From positions 186,001 to 250,000 of the forward strand of contig JAUJOT010000002.1 in the NCBI GenBank assembly GCA_030447505.1: DNA of 64,000 nt, in the 5' to 3' direction. The position numbers were made by a program, and so were the translations under genes. Numbering within the stretch: position 1 is the first letter of the stretch; each line of letters opens with the position of its first letter. The stretch comes from Solirubrobacteraceae bacterium (GTDB taxonomy: Bacteria; Actinomycetota; Thermoleophilia; Solirubrobacterales; Solirubrobacteraceae). Of this stretch, positions 43,472-52,810 are shown piece after piece. The notes below the pieces were generated by a model, which was not told where the DNA came from, made no database searches, and worked only from the letters and a program-made list of their open reading frames with translations.

Positions 43472-45130
43472 CTACGCCGCGCGCAGCAGCTCCTCGGCGT
43501 GCCTGCGCGCGGTGCCATCCAGATCGTCGGCACCGAGCATCCGCACGAGCTCGCGCACGACGTCGTCGTCGCGCAGCTCGGTGACGGTCGTCTGGGCCGG
43601 GCTGCGCGTGGCGTCCTTCGAGATCGAGAAGTGGCGCGCGGCGAGCGAGGCGACCTGGGGCAGGTGCGTGATGCAGATCACCTGGCGGCCGCTGGCGAGG
43701 TCGCGCAGCCGTTCGCCGACGGCGCGCGCGGTCTGGCCGCCGATGCCGGCGTCGACCTCGTCGAAGACGAGCGTCGCGCCGCCGCCGCAGCCCTGCGCGG
43801 CGATCCCCATCAGCGCGAGCATCACGCGCGACAGCTCGCCGCCGGACGCCGTCTCGCGCAGCGGCCCGGCCGGCACGCCCGGGTTGGGCGCGATCAGGAA
43901 CTCGACGGCGTCGGCGCCCGCCGGCCCGGGCTGGCGGTCGGACAGCTCGATCTCGAACGCCGCGCCCTTCATCGCGAGCTCGTCGAGGCGGGCGCGGACG
44001 GCGCGCGCGAGCTTCGGGCCGGCCGCGCCGCGGGCCTTGCGCAGTGCGTCGCTGCCGGCCTGCAGCGCGCTGCGGGCCTGCTCCAGACGCGCCGTGGCGG
44101 CCTCGATCGCGACCTCCGCGTCGGCGAGCTCCGCGCGCCGGGCACGGCAGACCTCGGCGTGCGCGAGCACCGCCGCGATCGTGCCGCCGTGCTTTCGCTC
44201 CAGGCGATCGAGCACGGCCAGGCGCTCCTCGACCGCGTCCAGGCGCCCCGGCTGCGCCGCGAGCCCGTCGGCGTAGCCGCACAGCTCGCGGGCGAGGTCG
44301 GCGGCCTCGTATGTCAGCGCGCTCCAGCGCTCGGCCAGCGCGTCGAGGGCGGGGTCGATCCCGCGCGCGCCGAGCAATCCGCGGGCGGCCGTCGCCAGCA
44401 GGCTGGCGATCCCCGACTCGTCGCCGCCCGCCGCGTCGGCGGCGGTCAGCGCGGCGACGCGGAGCGCCTCGACGTGGCGCAGTCGGTCGCGCTCGGCGCG
44501 CAGCGCGAGCGCCTCCTCCTCGCTGCACTCGGCGGCGTCGATCTCCGCCAGCTCGAAGTCGAGCAGGTCAAGCTCGCGCTCGCGTGCCCCCGCGAGCTCG
44601 CGCAGCTGCGCCAGCGCCACCTCGGCCTCGCGCGCGGCCGCATATGCCGCCGCGACACGCGCGCGGCGCGCGAGCTGGGCGTCGCCGCAGAAGCCGTCGA
44701 GGATGTCGAGCTGCGCGCTCGCCAGCGTCAGCCTGCGATGCTCGTGCTGGCCGTAGAACGTGATCAGCGGCTCGGCGAGCTCGCGCAGGTCGGTGACCGT
44801 CGCCGAGCGGCCGTTGACGAGCGCGCGCGTGCGGCCGTCGGCGCCGATCCGCCGCGCGAGCACGACGTCCTCGGCGTCGGCCGGAAGCCGCTCGCCGAGC
44901 TCGCCGCGCAGCGCTTCGGGCAGGTCAAAGACGCCCTCGACGTAGGCCTCGGCGGCGCCGGGGCGCACGATCCCCGGCTTCGCGCGCCCACCGAGCAGCA
45001 GGTCGAGCGCGTGCGCGAGCACCGTCTTGCCCGCGCCGGTCTCGCCGGTCAGGACGTTGAGGCCGGGCGCGAGGCGCAGCTCGGCCCGCTCGATCAGCAG
45101 GAGGTTCTCGACGCGCAGCTCGCAGAGCAT
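43472..45130 (-). CDS. recN: DNA repair protein RecN
   Basis: 552 residues from ATG at 45130 (GTG 45136 is an alternative). SMC-like ATPase in double-strand break repair: Walker A GLNVLTGETGAGKTVL, NGRSATVTDL, a central coiled coil, signature SGGELSRVMLALM, Walker B ATLVFDEVDAGIGG, and ITHLPQVASLA. Normal length. It follows nadK by 66 bases, as in mycobacteria. Confidence 0.96.
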   Translation of the reverse strand: MLCELRVENLLLIERAELRLAPGLNVLTGETGAGKTVLAHALDLLLGGRAKPGIVRPGAAEAYVEGVFDLPEALRGELGERLPADAEDVVLARRIGADGRTRALVNGRSATVTDLRELAEPLITFYGQHEHRRLTLASAQLDILDGFCGDAQLARRARVAAAYAAAREAEVALAQLRELAGARERELDLLDFELAEIDAAECSEEEALALRAERDRLRHVEALRVAALTAADAAGGDESGIASLLATAARGLLGARGIDPALDALAERWSALTYEAADLARELCGYADGLAAQPGRLDAVEERLAVLDRLERKHGGTIAAVLAHAEVCRARRAELADAEVAIEAATARLEQARSALQAGSDALRKARGAAGPKLARAVRARLDELAMKGAAFEIELSDRQPGPAGADAVEFLIAPNPGVPAGPLRETASGGELSRVMLALMGIAAQGCGGGATLVFDEVDAGIGGQTARAVGERLRDLASGRQVICITHLPQVASLAARHFSISKDATRSPAQTTVTELRDDDVVRELVRMLGADDLDGTARRHAEELLRAA

Positions 45131-45196
45131 GAGCACGGTGTACCAGCGCCGCCCGACGGACCGACGCAGCGGCGCAGGTTCGTAACACCCGCTGAG

Positions 45197-46069
45197 CTAC
45201 GAGGACAGGCGGCCGAACTTCGCCCGCAGCCGCTTGTAGAACGACGACGCGGGCAGTTGCGCGAGCGAGGCGGCCTGCGGCTGGAAGCGGGCGTGGATGT
45301 CCTCGCCAGGCGCGATCTCGCAGACCGGACGGCCGTCGAGGTTCACGTCGACCGCCTCGCGCCCATGGTTGGAGACCGTCAGCGTGTCGCCTGGGGCGAC
45401 GACGAGCGCCCGCGCCGTCAGCGAGTGCGGCGAGATGAACGACACGCCGAAGCCCTCCACGCCCCACGCGAGCACCGGCCCGCCGTTGGCGAGGTTGTAG
45501 CCCGTCGACCCGGCCGGCGTGCAGACGACGAGCCCGTCGCAGCGCACGGAGCCGACCTCCTCCCCCTGCACCCCGTAGGCCAGCTGCGCGACGCGCCCGC
45601 CGACCTTGCGGTGAAACGAGATGTCGTTGATCGCCTTGTGCACGCGCCCGGCGCCGCTCTCGAACACGATCGCGGGCAGCAGGAGCACCTCGAAGTCGGC
45701 GCGGAACGCCCGCTCGAAGCCGAACTCGCCGAGCTCCTCGGGCTCGAGTGTCGCGAGAAAGCCGACCTCGCCGAAGTTCACCGCGAAGATCGGCACGCCC
45801 GTGCCGGCGTAGCAGCGCAGGCCCTTGAGGATCGTCCCGTCGCCGCCGAGCACGACGCACAGCTCGACGTCGTGCAGCAGCGGCTCGGCGTCGACGACGA
45901 CGACGCCCTCCGCGTCTGCCTCGAGGCCGTGCTTCTTCGTCTCCGCCCGATCGAAGCGCAGCGCGATCGCGTCGGAGCGCGCGGCCTCGATCAGCCGCTG
46001 CAGCGTCGGCGCGACCTCGGCGACGCGCTGGTGCGTCAGCACCGTGACGGGACGGCGTGCGGCGTTCAT
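45197..46069 (-). CDS. nadK: NAD kinase
   Basis: 290 residues. Phosphorylates NAD to NADP. GGDGT motif in VVLGGDGTILKG, the FGEVGFLATLEPEEL segment, and the second nucleotide motif as TPAGSTGYNLANGGP. ATG overlaps the tlyA stop by four bases, so expression is coupled. Confidence 0.96.
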   Translation of the reverse strand: MNAARRPVTVLTHQRVAEVAPTLQRLIEAARSDAIALRFDRAETKKHGLEADAEGVVVVDAEPLLHDVELCVVLGGDGTILKGLRCYAGTGVPIFAVNFGEVGFLATLEPEELGEFGFERAFRADFEVLLLPAIVFESGAGRVHKAINDISFHRKVGGRVAQLAYGVQGEEVGSVRCDGLVVCTPAGSTGYNLANGGPVLAWGVEGFGVSFISPHSLTARALVVAPGDTLTVSNHGREAVDVNLDGRPVCEIAPGEDIHARFQPQAASLAQLPASSFYKRLRAKFGRLSS

Positions 46070-46860
46070 GGCTCGACCTCGCGCGCCGCCGCGTCGAGAT
46101 CGTCGCCGACGTCGCCCGCGCGCCCGGCCTCGGCGAGCCAGACGAAGCTCTCCCGGTTGCCCTTCGGTCCGGGCAGCCCGGAGGAGGCGAAACCGAGCAC
46201 GGCGGCGCCGAGCTCGCGCGCGCTCTGCGCCGCCGCAACCAGCGCCGTGCGGCGCTGGTCCGGATCGCGGACGACGCCGCCCTTGCCGACGTTGCCGCGC
46301 CCGACCTCGAACTGCGGCTTTACCATCGCGAGCACGTCGAACACAGGCGCGGTCGTCGCGAGCACGGCCGGCAGGACCTTCGCAAGCGAGATGAACGACA
46401 CGTCGACGACGACGAGATCGGGCGCGTAGGGCAGCTTCTCGGGTGTGATCGAGCGGGCGTTCGTGCGCTCCAGCACCGTCACGCGCTCGTCGTTGCGCAG
46501 CCGCCAGTCAAGCTCCCCGTAGGCGACGTCGAGCGCCACCACCCGCGCCGCGCCGGCCTGCAGCAGGCAGTCGGTGAAGCCGCCGGTGGAGGCCCCGACA
46601 TCGAGCGCGCAGCGCCCGCGAACGTCGAGCTGCAGGCGCTCGAGCGCATTGGCCAGCTTGATCCCGCCACGCGAGACGAAGCGCGGCATCTCGTCGACCG
46701 CCACGAGGGTGTCCGGGTCGACCATCTGGCCGGGCTTCTGCGCCCGCTGGCCGTCGGCGCCGACGCGCACCTCGCCCGCCATCACCGACGCGGCAGCGCG
46801 CGAGCGCGACTCGAACAGGCCTCGCTCGGCCAAGAGGGTGTCCAGGCGCACGCGGGCCAC
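46066..46860 (-). CDS. tlyA: TlyA-family rRNA 2'-O-methyltransferase/hemolysin
   Basis: 264 residues from GTG at 46860, giving the usual MARVRLDTLLAERGLFESR start. N-terminal S4 RNA-binding domain (1-60), then a FtsJ-like SAM domain (ALDVGASTGGFTDCLLQAGA, DLVVVDVSFISL, MVKPQFEVG) with the K-D-K-E catalytic set. In mycobacteria it 2'-O-methylates 16S and 23S rRNA and confers capreomycin sensitivity. The TAGCGT box 8 bases upstream confirms the start. Confidence 0.95.
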   Translation of the reverse strand: MARVRLDTLLAERGLFESRSRAAASVMAGEVRVGADGQRAQKPGQMVDPDTLVAVDEMPRFVSRGGIKLANALERLQLDVRGRCALDVGASTGGFTDCLLQAGAARVVALDVAYGELDWRLRNDERVTVLERTNARSITPEKLPYAPDLVVVDVSFISLAKVLPAVLATTAPVFDVLAMVKPQFEVGRGNVGKGGVVRDPDQRRTALVAAAQSARELGAAVLGFASSGLPGPKGNRESFVWLAEAGRAGDVGDDLDAAAREVEP

Positions 46861-46868
46861 GAGGCTCA

Positions 46869-46874
46869 ACGCTA
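46869..46874 (-). promoter_or_regulatory. -10 box (TAGCGT) of the tlyA-nadK-recN transcript
   Basis: TANNNT match 8 bases before GTG 46860 on the minus strand; leaderless arrangement. Confidence 0.45.
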
Positions 46875-46948
46875 CCCGCTGCCCGAAGTCGGTTGCGGGG
46901 CAGCCGCACGGTGAGCGCCGACCGTTCACGCGCCTTGTGTGACCCTCC

Positions 46949-47356
46949 TCACGCATGACTGGCCGGCCAGCCAGCACAATCTCGGTGGGCGGTGAATCCG
47001 AGGCCCTTCTCCCGAAAGAGGCCTCCGATATATGGCTCCCGCCGGCCGGAACACAACCACATAGCAGTGTCTCTCCTCCCCGAGCGGCCCGCCCTTCCCG
47101 GCGGGCCGTTTCGTTTCACGAACGCTGCGCAGCTGCACGCCAGCGCGTCGCGGCGCACGTGCTGGACCTCGGGCTCGTCGAACGCGAGCGCTGCGCCGGG
47201 ATCCGCCAGCGCGCAGACGTGGGCGTGGGCGCCCGCCACCGGCTCGCCCCGCACGCAGCGCGCACCGACCATGAAGCCGCGCCCCGGCGCGCCGCCGAGG
47301 TGCAGGGCGCGGCCGTCGAATGCCAGCAGCGCGGCGCCCCGCGGCAGATCGCCCAT
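46949..47356 (-). CDS. Doubtful ORF coupled to the 37-codon gene
   Basis: 135 residues; ATG overlaps the previous stop by one base (TGATG). The first 75 residues (LLAFDGRALHLGGAPGRGF, GARCVRGEPVAGAHAHVCAL, DEPEVQHVRRDALACSC) look protein-like. The rest reads through the plus-strand terminator hairpin and the small-RNA hairpin and is basic and low quality. The real gene may end early by a frameshift, or may not exist. Confidence 0.3.
   Translation of the reverse strand: MGDLPRGAALLAFDGRALHLGGAPGRGFMVGARCVRGEPVAGAHAHVCALADPGAALAFDEPEVQHVRRDALACSCAAFVKRNGPPGRAGRSGRRDTAMWLCSGRREPYIGGLFREKGLGFTAHRDCAGWPASHA
46981..47118 (+). ncRNA. Candidate small RNA with intrinsic terminator
   Basis: A strong hairpin (46996-47029: ATC, one C-C mismatch, GAGGCC, CTT paired with AAG, GGCCTC, GAT, 7-base loop) and a terminator hairpin at 47085-47108 followed by TTTCGTTTC. 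No plus-strand gene ends here, so the terminator must belong to a short plus-strand transcript. It does not fit the 6S, SRP, tmRNA or RNase P consensus that I know. The promoter is not clear; CACAAT at 46975-46980 is a weak -10 candidate. A minus-strand ORF overlaps it. Confidence 0.4.
47085..47117 (+). terminator. Intrinsic (Rho-independent) terminator
   Basis: Perfect 9-bp stem CGGCCCGCC/GGCGGGCCG with loop CTTCCC, followed on the plus strand by TTTCGTTTC. The only classical U-tailed terminator seen in the window. No T-run on the minus-strand side. Confidence 0.7.
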
Positions 47357-47469
47357 CAGCGGCGGAAGTCCGTGCGGACGTCGCGTGAGATCGCGCGCAT
47401 GTCGCGGCGCAGATCCTCGACGGTCGGCCGGCCCCAGTACCAGTAGCCGTCGTAGACGGAATGGATCAT
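47356..47469 (-). CDS. Small ORF (37 residues), aromatic-rich, coupled to phosphoesterase gene
   Basis: ATG overlaps the phosphoesterase stop as ATGA, and the stop overlaps the next ATG. The peptide begins MIHSVYDGYWYWGRPTVEDL and ends with a basic amphipathic helix (RRDMRAISRDVRTDFRR). Non-random composition (five Trp/Tyr in the first 12) and tight coupling support it as a real short protein. Too short for most annotation pipelines; function unknown. Confidence 0.5.
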   Translation of the reverse strand: MIHSVYDGYWYWGRPTVEDLRRDMRAISRDVRTDFRR

Positions 47470-48968
47470 GAGATCGGGCCGCAGCAGGGTGCGCGGAGGC
47501 CGAGGCGCACGTTGCGGTCGCCTCGTCGCGCCTGCAGGTTGCGCGGCCGCCCGCCCTGCACGTCGAGGTAGGCCAGCTCGCGGGCGGTCCCCGCAAGACC
47601 GGCACCGTCGTGGTCGACGACCCAGGTCTCGAGCGCCAGCCCGGCCGGGCGCGAACGCGTGCGCACGAGCCGCAGCATCCGCGCCTGCTGCGGGTGATCG
47701 GCGAGCGACGCCGTCTCGATCAACCAGTACCCGCCGCCGCCGCGCCTGCGCCGTGGCTCGATGCGGTGGCGGTGCGTGTGCCCGGACAGCGCCGCGACGA
47801 CGGCGGGGCTGCTGTCGAGCAGGCGCAGCACCGCGGCGCCGCCGCGCGAGGAGCGCAGCGGCTGGTGCGTGGCGACGATCACCGCGCGGCGTCCCGCACG
47901 CGCGAGCTCGCGGCGCAGCCAGGTGAGCTGGCGCGGCGTGATGCGGCCCTCGGAGCCGCCGGTGCGGTCGACGGCATCGAGCGCCAGGATCCGCAGCGAC
48001 GGGCCGACGTCGGCGGTGTAGTCCAGCGCGTCCGACGCCGTCGCGGGCAGACCGGCGGCGGCGCGCAGGCGCGCCGCGACCTGCGCCGGGCGCAGTGCAC
48101 GCCGGCCGGGGTCGGCAGCGACGCGCCGCGTCGGCCCGAGCGCCGGGCCGGCCAGCAGTGCCCGGATCGCGGCGATGCGCAGCGCGGCGGGCGCGCCGTC
48201 GGGCAGCTGCGGGCGCTCGCGAAGCCGCGTGAGCCGGCGGTCGCCGGTCGCGATCGCCTGCGTCCGCGCGTCGGGCGGCAGCTCGCCCTGGACGAGCAGG
48301 TCGTGGTTGCCGATCAGCGGCAGAAGCCGCGCGCCACCCAGCCCGACGGCGCGAAACGGGCGCTGGGCACGGGCCAGCAGCCCCGGATGGCGCGGGGCGT
48401 CGACGTCGGGGCGGTAGAAGAGCGGGTCGGGGTTGGCGGCGCGCTGGGGGCCGTCATAGCCGGCGGCGCCGCTGTCGGGGCGGGCGGTGCCGCCGCGCAG
48501 GACGGTCAGCGCCAGCGCAAGCTCGTTGGCCTGCGCGTTGTCGACGAGGTCGCCCGCGACGAGCACGGCGTCGGGGCGCTCGGCGCGGATCGCGCGCACG
48601 CTGGCGTCGAGAACCTGTGCGGAAAGCGCCTCGTGCGGGCGAAACGTCGAATCGACCGGCGCGCCGAAGCGATCGAGGAAGGGCACGCGCGCCGGCGACT
48701 CCTCGTCGCGCACGTGCGCGTCGGAGACGATCGCGAGCGTCGCAAGCGTTCGCTCGGCGGGGCCGGGCGCACCGAGCTGCGTGCGCGCGACGAGCGGCTC
48801 GGCGGGGCCGGGCTCGAGCGCGCCGTCGCCGTCGGCATCGCGCAGGGTGGATCGCAGTGTCGAGCCGGACGCGGGCGCGCGATCGGCTGCGCCGCAGCCG
48901 CTGGCCGCTGCGGCGGCCGCCAGGCATGCGACGACGGCGAGCAGGCGGATGTGGACGCGCAGCGCCAT
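47466..48968 (-). CDS. Lipoprotein metallophosphoesterase (calcineurin-like)
   Basis: 500 residues from ATG at 48968, overlapping the permease stop by one base. Lipobox AAASGCGAAD. Metallophosphoesterase motifs: IVSDAHVRDEE, VLVAGDLVDNAQ, PLIGNHDLLVQG, IVATHQPLRSS, ALSGHTHRHR. Outward-facing, so the substrate is an extracytoplasmic phosphoester such as a teichoic-like or nucleotide compound. Translational coupling to an ABC exporter suggests it processes something the pump moves. Confidence 0.88.
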   Translation of the reverse strand: MALRVHIRLLAVVACLAAAAAASGCGAADRAPASGSTLRSTLRDADGDGALEPGPAEPLVARTQLGAPGPAERTLATLAIVSDAHVRDEESPARVPFLDRFGAPVDSTFRPHEALSAQVLDASVRAIRAERPDAVLVAGDLVDNAQANELALALTVLRGGTARPDSGAAGYDGPQRAANPDPLFYRPDVDAPRHPGLLARAQRPFRAVGLGGARLLPLIGNHDLLVQGELPPDARTQAIATGDRRLTRLRERPQLPDGAPAALRIAAIRALLAGPALGPTRRVAADPGRRALRPAQVAARLRAAAGLPATASDALDYTADVGPSLRILALDAVDRTGGSEGRITPRQLTWLRRELARAGRRAVIVATHQPLRSSRGGAAVLRLLDSSPAVVAALSGHTHRHRIEPRRRRGGGGYWLIETASLADHPQQARMLRLVRTRSRPAGLALETWVVDHDGAGLAGTARELAYLDVQGGRPRNLQARRGDRNVRLGLRAPCCGPIS

Positions 48969-51246
48969 CAGTCCTCGTGCTCGAGCCCCGCTGCGATCGG
49001 CTCGCCGAGCGCCGAACGCGTCACGACCAGTACCGCGATCACGCCCACCAGCGTCAGCCCGCCGCCGACGGCGAGCGCGTCGCCGGCTGACACGCCGAGC
49101 GGCAACGTTGCGTAGTCGGCCGCGAGGCCGGCCACGACCGGTGCGAGCACGAGCCGCTGCAGCGCGACGCCCGCCGCCAGCGCGGGGACGACCAGCGCGG
49201 CCGCCGCCCCGGCGAGCACGGCGGCCAGCGCGCGCGGCGTCGCGCCTGTCGCGCGCAGCACGGCGAGCGAACGGCGGCGGTCGCGCGCCGTCAGCGTCAG
49301 CGTCTGGACGACCGCGGCGAGGCAGACGAGGCCGATCGCGAGCGCGACGTTGCGCAGGACCGTCGCCAGGACCGCGAGAAACGCCTGGTTGCGAGCGGTC
49401 GCGCCGCCGGTCGCGCGGCTCGCGAAGCCCGCACGCGCGAGGCGCCGCACCACCGCGCCGCGAGCGGCGCCCGGCTCCAGGCGGACGGCGATCGGTCCGC
49501 CGAGGGACGGGCCGTCGCGCAGCAGCGGCGCGGTCCGCGCGTAGACGACGCGCCCGTCGTTCTCGAGCGCCCGCACGATCCCGGCGACGCGAAAGCGCAG
49601 CTCGCGTCCGCTCGCCGCCTGGATCGCCAGCTGACCACCGGGACGCAGCCCGAGCGCGTCGGCCAGCCCGGCGCCGACCTCGACCTCGCGCTCCGTACGC
49701 AGGCGCCGCCCGCTTGCCAGCGGCGGCGCCTCGAAGGGCACGTGGTCGCCGGGGTAGGCGATGACGCGCAGCGGCTCGGTCAGCGAGAACGAGTCGGCGG
49801 CGTCGACGGTCGAGCGCTGGGCCGCGGCTGCAACCCCCGGGATGCGCTGAACCGCGGCGGCGTCCGCCGCCTCGCCGGGGACGGTCAGGGCATAGCGGCG
49901 CCCGAGCGTGCCCGGGTCGTCGCGCAGCGACACGAGCAGGTCGGCGACGGCGAGGACGAGCAGGACGGCGGCTGCGGCGACCGCGAGCACGCAGACGCAG
50001 GACAGCCAGCGCGCGCGACGCGCGAGCGCGAAGTGCGCGCCCAGCGCGAGCAGGCCGCCGCGGGCGTCGCGGCCAGCGCCGCGGCGACGGCCGCGACGGA
50101 CGCAGGAGCGCGCGGTCAGGTCGCCGCCGCGCAGCAGCGCGGCGATCGGGCGGCGACCGAGCCGCCACGCCGGCCACGCGGCGCCGGCCGCGACCACGGC
50201 CATCAGCGCGGCGAAGGCCGCGACCAGCGGCCAGAGCAGCGCCGCGCCGGGTGCGAGCTCGTTGAGATAGCCCAGCAGCGCGGCCGTCGGCGCCGCGGCC
50301 GCGAGCGCGCCGATCGCCACACCGGCCGCCGCGGCGGGGACGGCGACGAGCAGCGCGTCGAGCACCTGCTCGCCGACGGTCCTCCTGCGCGTCGCCCCGA
50401 GCGCGCGCTGCACGCCGAGCACCGGCGCGCGGCGACGGACCTCGGCGCTGGCCGCCGCGGCGAGCATCGCGCCGGCGCAGACGCAGGCGACGAGCGCCAG
50501 GATGGCGAGCAGCGCGATGACGATGCCCGCCGCCTGGTCGATCGCCTGCCGCACCCCGCGCCCCGTCAGCAGCTGCTCGGTGCGCAGCCCGAAGGCCGCC
50601 GGTCGTGCGGCGGCGAGCGTGACGTCGAGCCGTGCGGGATCGGCGAGCCACACGAGCGCGATGTTCACGTCGGGGTCGGGATCGGCGCCGAAGCGCCGCT
50701 GGATCATCGCCTCGCTGACGTAGATGCGCGGCACCGAGGCGAGCGGAAAGGCGACGTTGTCGACCGAAAGCGCGATCCCGGCGACACGCAGCTCGCCCAG
50801 CTGGCGCACGCTGATCCGGTCGCCCGGCTGCAGGTCCCACTCCCGTGCCACGCCGCGCTCGACGAGCGCCTCGGCACCGTCGCCACGGACGTCGCGCCCC
50901 GCGACGATCGCGTAGCCGCGTCGGCCGGGATGCACGACGTGCACGGCGCCCCTGCGGCTGAACCGGCCGCCGGCGCCGAGCCCGATGCGGTTGACCTCCA
51001 GCCGATAGGAGATCCGCTCGACGTTGGGCAGCCGGTCCAGCCGCGCGCGCAGCTCCGAGCGCCGCCGCGGCGCGAAGCGCGCCAGGATGTCGGGCTGGTC
51101 GCTGCGCTGCGCGGCGCGGTCGTAGCCCGTCGCCAGCGAGTAGCCGACGCTGCCCGCCACGCCGACCGCGAGCCCCGCGGCCGCGATCAGGGTCGCCGCG
51201 ACGAGGACCTGGCGGCGCCGGCCGAGCAGGCGCTGCAGAGCTCGCC

Positions 51247-51250
<4 letters not shown>
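48968..51250 (-). CDS. FtsX/MacB-type ABC permease
   Basis: 760 residues with the duplicated FtsX arrangement: an N-terminal helix, a large extracytoplasmic domain, three helices (IVIALLAILALVACVCAGAM; ALLVAVPAAAAGVAIGALAA; LLWPLVAAFAALMAVVAAG), then a second copy of helix, external domain and three helices. Ten helices in all, consistent with MacB-like or lipoprotein/peptide exporters that do not pump through the bilayer but transmit force. ATG overlaps the ATPase stop by four bases. Confidence 0.88.
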
Positions 51251-51906
<656 letters not shown>

Positions 51907-51986
51907 CGCAGGCCGCGAATGCTGACACGAGCGTCCCTGCGGCGAGCCGGGTGAGCCGGGCGTCCGGGCGGGGACTGCGCTCGCGG

Positions 51987-52736
51987 TCAGCGGCGCCGGT
52001 TGGCGATCCGCACGTGCACGTGGTCGTCGTGATGCGCGATCGCCTGCACGACGCGCGGCGGGCCGCGCAGCCCGACGCGCCGCCCGACGAACGCGTACTG
52101 CGCGCCCGCGGCGACGAAGCGGCTGACGAGATCCTGCGCGAGCACGCGGTCGACCTGCGCGATCGCGATCGGCCGCCGCAGCCGGCGGTCCAGTCGCGGG
52201 TAGTAGACGTCGACGTCGAGGCCGTTCTGGTGTGAGACGTGACCGAGACCGCCGAACTCGCGGCCGAACGGGCCGCCGTGGGGGCGGCTGAGGTCGCCGA
52301 CGAGAACCGGCGGCGCAGCGGGGTTGGCGAGCCGGTAGTCGCGCAGGACGTCGAGCAGGAACGCGAGCAGGCGGTCGGTTCCCCAGCGCCGCTCGGGACG
52401 GTTGGGGATCCGGCGCTCGACCGGGTCATAGGTGACCCAGTCCGGCCCCGTCGCGGGCAGCTGCAGCCCGTTGACGAGGCGCCCGTTGTTCGTCGCACCA
52501 ACGGCGATCGAGCCGACCTGCGGCACCGACACCGCGGGCGGAAGCTGCGGACGGCCGGAGGACGTCAGCGTCGTGGCCCTGCGCGGCTGCTTCGTCACGA
52601 GCGCGCCCGGGTTCAGCCGCAGGACGCGCACCTCGTCGACGGGCGGACCGCCGCCGCCGCAGCCGAGCGCCGCGGCCGGCGCCGCTGCCAACAGCGTCAC
52701 GATGAGCATCCGAGGGAGGATCGACGGCACGGACAT
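51987..52736 (-). CDS. Lipoprotein related to penicillin-insensitive murein endopeptidase (MepA/M74-like)
   Basis: 249 residues from ATG at 52736, lipobox near ALGCGGGG. The C-terminal half has GGLGHVSHQNGLDVDVYYPR and HHDDHVHVRI, the LAS-type zinc peptidase ligands of MepA (His..Asp and HxH). It probably cuts peptidoglycan cross-links at the cell surface. Located between dxs and the ABC exporter, inside the interruption of the dxs-tlyA string. Confidence 0.82.
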   Translation of the reverse strand: MSVPSILPRMLIVTLLAAAPAAALGCGGGGPPVDEVRVLRLNPGALVTKQPRRATTLTSSGRPQLPPAVSVPQVGSIAVGATNNGRLVNGLQLPATGPDWVTYDPVERRIPNRPERRWGTDRLLAFLLDVLRDYRLANPAAPPVLVGDLSRPHGGPFGREFGGLGHVSHQNGLDVDVYYPRLDRRLRRPIAIAQVDRVLAQDLVSRFVAAGAQYAFVGRRVGLRGPPRVVQAIAHHDDHVHVRIANRRR

Positions 52737-52810
52737 CACGGTCGGCGCGCGCAGGCGCGGTCGCACAGTGTCGCGGATCCAGTGGTCCGTCCGTGCAGGA
52801 CGGGTGGTGC

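Noticed and set aside
43049-46429. 1126-codon open frame on the plus strand
   Set aside because: It runs antisense to recN, nadK and tlyA and is rich in Arg/Ala/Gly/Leu in the way expected from GC-biased third positions; the minus-strand genes are certain.
46959-46970. Perfect 12-base palindrome CTGGCCGGCCAG upstream of tlyA
   Set aside because: Could be an operator, but such words are frequent in DNA of this composition and there is no second copy.
46981-47118. Possible 6C RNA, SRP RNA or riboswitch
   Set aside because: The loops lack six consecutive C residues and no known conserved core could be found; kept only as an unnamed small RNA.
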